Notes under the pieces: generated by a model | What the model was told of the DNA's origin: nothing | What the model saw: the letters and a program-made list of their open reading frames with translations, nothing else | The model's database searches: none | Translations under genes and position numbers: made by a program | In this document: one piece after another, positions 5,019 to 8,863 of the stretch | Position numbering within the stretch: the first letter of the stretch is position 1 | Layout: every line of letters starts with the position of its first letter | NCBI GenBank assembly: GCA_031284765.1 | Contig: JAITXK010000130.1 | Coordinates: 1-8,863 of the forward strand | DNA: 8,863 nt | DNA from: Candidatus Symbiothrix sp. | GTDB lineage: Bacteria > Bacteroidota > Bacteroidia > Bacteroidales > Azobacteroidaceae | Reading direction: 5' to 3'

Positions 5019-8000
5019 ATGAAAGCAACAAAACATTTGAGAAGAACGTGGCTGTTAGTTTCGATTTTGGTATTCGTACCGGCTCTTTCTTTTTCAGCAA
5101 ATTATGCACTTAATTCCAAGTTAAGCGCAGGAAGATGGGTGCAAATGAAAGTGACGGAAAACGCGGTGTACAAACTGACCTACGAAGACATCAAAAAAAT
5201 GGGATTCAGCGACCCTGCCAAAACCAAAATCTACGGCTACGGCGGTTGGATTTTGAGTCAGGATTTTAGACAACCCTACATTGACGACCTTCCCGAAGTA
5301 GCAGTCTATGTCAGTAAAGGTGCCGATGGCATTTTCAATGCCGGCGATTTCCTCTTGTTTTATGGTCGCGGACTCACCCAATGGACGTATAAAACGACTA
5401 ACGACTCATTCGTTCACGAAAACAATCCATACGCTCAATATGGCTCTTATTTCATTGCTGAAAGCGACGAAGGCCTCCAAGAAATGCCGGTACAAGCTTC
5501 ATTTGCCGCTACAGACAGCACTGTTACCTCTTTCGATGATTACAAAATACACGAAAAAGATTTGATTGCCGTCTTACATTCCGGCAGGGAGTTATTCGGC
5601 GAAAATTTCGCTACCAACCCCACTCAATCCTTTACATTTTCTATTCCGGGGATTACCGATGAGCAGGGCAAAGTACGTTTGTCCTTTGCCGCATCACATA
5701 AATTAACTTCCCCTTCGGTGCCCGTCAGCGTATCCATCAACAATACGGAAGTGCTGAAAATAAATATCTCCAAAACATCCGGAGAGTATGAAAAAGCACA
5801 ATTGGTTGATGGAACCAAAACATGGGACGGTAATAAATCGGAAACGGTAACGGCAACCGTCAAGCTGGACTACCCGCAGGGACAAATTCCAAGTGCTTTT
5901 CTCAACTTTATCAGTCTGAACATGAAGCGCAAACTCCAATCCTACAATACCGCCTATACCTTTTTTCGCAACAAAGCAAGCCTCAATAAATCGTTGAAAT
6001 ATGTTGTCAGCGATGCTTCAACCAATCTTCAGGTGTGGAATATCAGCGATGCGGAAAACATACAAAAAGTAGCAACCGAATTAACCGGAACAAGCATGAG
6101 TTTTGGGGCTAACTCATCAGGAAATACAATACCGGAATATGTTTTGGTAGATGTTACCAAATCGTTTCCGACACCGCTATATGATAGTGGGAAAAGTATC
6201 GTTAAAAATCAAAATTTACATGCTATCAAGCAAACCGATATGGTCATTATTGCTGCGGAAGCGTATATGCCTTTGGCCGAACAACTGGCTGAAAAACATC
6301 GCGAAATGCAGGGATTAACCGTTGCTGTAGTTCAGCCGGAATGGATTTACAATGAATTTTCGTCCGGAACTCCGGACGCGACAGCCTACCGCAGGTTCAT
6401 GAAAATGTTTTACGACCGCGCAACAACTGCCGAAGAAAAGCCCAAATACCTCCTTCTTTTTGGCGATGGACATTATAACAACCGCCAAATCAATCCGAAA
6501 CAGGTTTTACTGTCATACCAATTTGTAAACTCTATCAATGAAACCTATTCGTATGGAACAGACGATTATTTTGGATTTCTGGATGATTCCGAAGGCGTAA
6601 ATTTGGAACGGGATGTATTGGACATCGGTATCGGCCGTTTTCCTGTCAATAGTTACGAACAAGCGGAAACCGTTTTGAATAAAGTGATTGACTACATGGA
6701 CAACAAAGATTACAGTTCTTGGAAAAATACCGTAATCTTTACCGCCGATGATACCGGATCAACAGACTCTTTTTGCGGATTCAGCAAACAAGCGGACGAA
6801 TTAGCCCGGTACGTCGAACAAAATCATTCCCAATATATGGTGGTTAAATCGTATATGGATGCTTTTCAACCCACTACGGCAAACGGACGAAAAATTTATA
6901 TCGGCGCCAAGCAAAAATTAATGAATACCCTGAAAGAGGGTTGTTTTCTCTTCAATTACACCGGTCACGGAAGCCCTACGTCCATGTCGGCCGAAGATAT
7001 GATGCACATTTCCACGATTCGACAGATGACATTCAAAAACTTGCCGTTATGGATTACCGCTACTTGCGACTTCGGACGTTATGATGACGACCAAGTTTCG
7101 GCGGGAGAAACTGCCTTCTTGCAGCCGCAAAGCGCAGCGATCGCCTTGTTTACTACTACACGTGTGGTATATTCAAGCGGTAATCAGTTAATGAACAGTC
7201 AATTAATCAAAAATATCTTTGCCAAAAACGCCGATGGAAGCCATTCTTCTTTAGGCGATATTATTCGCAAAAGTAAAATGAATATCTCAGGTGATGGCGG
7301 AAATAAATTGAATTTTATCCTGATTGGCGACCCTGCCATGAAATTGAATTATCCTGAATGGGAAGTTATTTTGGATAGCATTAATGGATATCCGGTAACC
7401 GGAGCGACCACCTTTAATTTCAAAGCGTTGGAACGAGTTACATTAAAAGGAAAAGTTACCGATGGTAACGGAGACCCCATCAATGATTTTACAGGAACAC
7501 TCCAATCAACCATTTTGGATGGACAACAAACGAGTCAATCAGTCATTTACAGCAACAGAAAGGAAGACGGAAATATAGTGGATGCGAATGGTTTGGCACG
7601 TTGGACATTTATAGAATATCCCAATATCGTTTACAAAGGGAAGAATCCCATTCAAAACGGACAGTTCGCTTTTTCCTACACCATTCCGAAAGACATTGCC
7701 TATTCGAAAACATTGGGCAAAATGAATTTCTACGCTTCGGATGATGTGCAGCAAAAAGATGCTGCCGGTTATTTTCAACAATATACTTTGTCGGGAACAG
7801 CAGACTATGCAGATGACGGCTTTGGTCCGGTCATCGAAAAACTGTATCTCAACTCGGAAGCATTCCGAAGCGGAGACAAAGTCAATGAAACGCCACTTTT
7901 GTTTGCCCGGATATACGATGTCGATGGCATCAATCTGACCGGAAACGGCTTGGGACATAACATCAGTTTTTGTATTGACAACAAGCCGGAATTAACTTAT

Positions 8001-8486
8001 AAATCCTTGAATCATCTATTCCAACCCGACGATGGGGTTGAAGGACGGGGAACCGTTTCTTTCTCTATTCCCGAACTGCCGGCCGGACAACATGAACTGG
8101 TGCTTAAAGTGTGGGATATATTAAATAATTCAAGTACGGGAATCATTCAATTTACTGTAGTAAAGGGATTTAAACCCAATATTGCCACCTTGACCGCCGC
8201 CCCGAATCCGGCCAAAGAAAGCACCCGCTTCTATATCGACCACAACCGTCCGGGAGAAGAAACCGTGCTGGAAGTTGAAATCCGCGTATTTGATTTAACC
8301 GGACGAATTTTATGGTCATACAACCATACTTCTCCGTCCGAATTGTCAAATACTTATACCGTTGATTGGAATTTGATAGAAACCGGTGGGCAAAAAGTAC
8401 ATCCGGGCATTTATCTCTACCAAGCGATTATTAAAACCAAAGGCGGAAAAGAGACCACCCAAGCGAAAAAAATACTTGTATTATAG
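5019..8486 (+). CDS. porU: Type IX secretion system sortase PorU (C25 gingipain-like peptidase)
   Basis: PorU is the cell-surface transpeptidase that removes the C-terminal signal of type IX cargo and attaches the cargo to A-LPS or a comparable acceptor; it works in a complex with PorV. The protein is 1155 aa, essentially the length of Porphyromonas gingivalis PorU. Residues 1-26/27 form a signal peptide (basic MKATKHLRR, hydrophobic core, LSFSA). A beta-rich N-terminal region containing KIYGYGG runs to about 400. The peptidase C25 domain spans ~405-780: LLLFGDGHYNN (478-488), TGHGS with catalytic His650, TATCDFGRYD with catalytic Cys683, and closing LIGDPAMKLNYP (768-779). Ig-like beta domains follow (~785-1050), then a type IX C-terminal domain (~1053-1155) with AAPNP, VFDLTGR, PGIYLYQ and a terminal KKILVL. 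Family members keep this C-terminal domain uncleaved. The His/Cys dyad is intact, so activity is expected. The start at 5019 is set by the signal peptide; the stop is 33 bp before porV. Confidence 0.95.
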   Translation: MKATKHLRRTWLLVSILVFVPALSFSANYALNSKLSAGRWVQMKVTENAVYKLTYEDIKKMGFSDPAKTKIYGYGGWILSQDFRQPYIDDLPEVAVYVSKGADGIFNAGDFLLFYGRGLTQWTYKTTNDSFVHENNPYAQYGSYFIAESDEGLQEMPVQASFAATDSTVTSFDDYKIHEKDLIAVLHSGRELFGENFATNPTQSFTFSIPGITDEQGKVRLSFAASHKLTSPSVPVSVSINNTEVLKINISKTSGEYEKAQLVDGTKTWDGNKSETVTATVKLDYPQGQIPSAFLNFISLNMKRKLQSYNTAYTFFRNKASLNKSLKYVVSDASTNLQVWNISDAENIQKVATELTGTSMSFGANSSGNTIPEYVLVDVTKSFPTPLYDSGKSIVKNQNLHAIKQTDMVIIAAEAYMPLAEQLAEKHREMQGLTVAVVQPEWIYNEFSSGTPDATAYRRFMKMFYDRATTAEEKPKYLLLFGDGHYNNRQINPKQVLLSYQFVNSINETYSYGTDDYFGFLDDSEGVNLERDVLDIGIGRFPVNSYEQAETVLNKVIDYMDNKDYSSWKNTVIFTADDTGSTDSFCGFSKQADELARYVEQNHSQYMVVKSYMDAFQPTTANGRKIYIGAKQKLMNTLKEGCFLFNYTGHGSPTSMSAEDMMHISTIRQMTFKNLPLWITATCDFGRYDDDQVSAGETAFLQPQSAAIALFTTTRVVYSSGNQLMNSQLIKNIFAKNADGSHSSLGDIIRKSKMNISGDGGNKLNFILIGDPAMKLNYPEWEVILDSINGYPVTGATTFNFKALERVTLKGKVTDGNGDPINDFTGTLQSTILDGQQTSQSVIYSNRKEDGNIVDANGLARWTFIEYPNIVYKGKNPIQNGQFAFSYTIPKDIAYSKTLGKMNFYASDDVQQKDAAGYFQQYTLSGTADYADDGFGPVIEKLYLNSEAFRSGDKVNETPLLFARIYDVDGINLTGNGLGHNISFCIDNKPELTYKSLNHLFQPDDGVEGRGTVSFSIPELPAGQHELVLKVWDILNNSSTGIIQFTVVKGFKPNIATLTAAPNPAKESTRFYIDHNRPGEETVLEVEIRVFDLTGRILWSYNHTSPSELSNTYTVDWNLIETGGQKVHPGIYLYQAIIKTKGGKETTQAKKILVL

Positions 8487-8519
8487 TTAGCAAATAAAAT
8501 ATCAATAAACGAATAAAAA

Positions 8520-8863
8520 ATGAATAGGATGAACAAATTTAAATCAGTAATTACCCTTGCAATATTGCTTTTTGCCGCCATACAAATACAGGCGCAAACC
8601 ATTAAAGAAGAAAACTTCAATCCATTGGAAACCGGTATTCCCTCGTTGACCATTGCTCCCGATGCCCGTGGAGGCGCTATGGGCGATGTGGGAGCAGCTA
8701 CCTCCCCCGACGTATTTTCACAGTATTGGAATCCGGCCAAATATGCCTTCGCCTACAGTAAAGCGGGCATCAGCTATACGCTTACGCCCTGGCTCTCGCG
8801 CTTAGTAGATGATATCTATCTCAATTATGTGAGCGGATATACCAAACTTTCCGACAATTTAGC
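8520..8863 (+). CDS. porV: Type IX secretion outer-membrane shuttle protein PorV, 5' part
   Basis: 114 codons are visible and the frame runs off the right edge. PorV (LptO/PG27) is a FadL-like outer-membrane beta-barrel that receives cargo from the Sov translocon and presents it to PorU for cleavage and attachment. Residues 1-25 form a signal peptide (MNRMNKFK, hydrophobic core LAILLFAA, likely cleavage after IQIQA). The mature start carries the highly conserved block SLTIAPDARGGAMGDVGAA (42-60) followed by SQYWNPAKYAF (67-77) and TPWL (89-92), all characteristic of PorV. The ATG at 8520 is preceded by A-rich DNA typical of Bacteroidota starts. An in-frame ATG at 8529 would shorten the signal peptide by three residues and cannot be excluded. 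The 33-bp gap after porU contains no terminator, so the two are probably co-transcribed, as expected for partners in one complex. Confidence 0.95.
   Translation, partial: MNRMNKFKSVITLAILLFAAIQIQAQTIKEENFNPLETGIPSLTIAPDARGGAMGDVGAATSPDVFSQYWNPAKYAFAYSKAGISYTLTPWLSRLVDDIYLNYVSGYTKLSDNL

Noticed and set aside
6361..6378. A perfect 7-bp GC-rich hairpin (CGTCCGG, 4-base loop, CCGGACG)
   Set aside because: It is inside the porU coding sequence (encoding SSGTPDA) with no T-tract after it, so it is not an intrinsic terminator. Short CCGG palindromes are common in this gene.
8417..8740. A 107-codon minus-strand frame across the porU-porV junction
   Set aside because: It overlaps the conserved C-terminal domain of PorU and the signal peptide and conserved block of PorV, both strongly supported on the plus strand.

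Overview
The window looks like chromosomal DNA of a type IX secretion-positive Bacteroidota, most probably of the order Bacteroidales (Porphyromonas/Tannerella/Parabacteroides-like lineages). Three things support this. It carries porU followed by the start of porV, which are confined to Bacteroidota. Two intergenic spaces hold TAnnTTTG-type -7 boxes, the Bacteroidota promoter signature. Start codons lack strong Shine-Dalgarno sequences and follow A-rich stretches. Species cannot be named from the sequence alone.

Region 1 (about 1-1585) is an AT-rich accessory block. It holds the 3' part of a gene that may encode a PsbP/DcrB (DUF1795)-like protein, then two overlapping genes for small membrane proteins, one with a C-terminal zinc ribbon. 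None has an assigned function. The last gene is a composition mosaic: its first ~80 bp are GC-rich and C-ending in codon use, while the DNA on both sides is very AT-rich.

Region 2 (about 1598-8863) is a same-strand housekeeping and secretion run: folC (folylpolyglutamate synthase), an MFS transporter whose start codon abuts the folC stop, a fumarylacetoacetate hydrolase (FAH)-family enzyme, porU (sortase of the type IX secretion system) and the 5' end of porV (its outer-membrane shuttle partner). Gaps are 0, 42, 12 and 33 bp, so they could be one transcript from the promoter upstream of folC, although internal promoters cannot be excluded.

PorU and PorV act together at the cell surface: PorV carries secreted cargo bearing a C-terminal signal, and PorU cleaves that signal and transfers the cargo to A-LPS or another amine acceptor. 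The FAH enzyme next to porU is, from memory, also the neighbour in Porphyromonas gingivalis, but no mechanistic link is known. The most interesting single protein is the MFS transporter: it shares an ungapped segment with animal lysosomal MFSD1, including the Glu and Arg (31 residues apart) recalled as its dipeptide-binding pair. I did not find a clearly new multi-gene system. The best candidates for something undescribed are the accessory block at the left edge and the MFSD1-like transporter. No tRNA, rRNA, CRISPR array, insertion sequence or convincing intrinsic terminator was seen.
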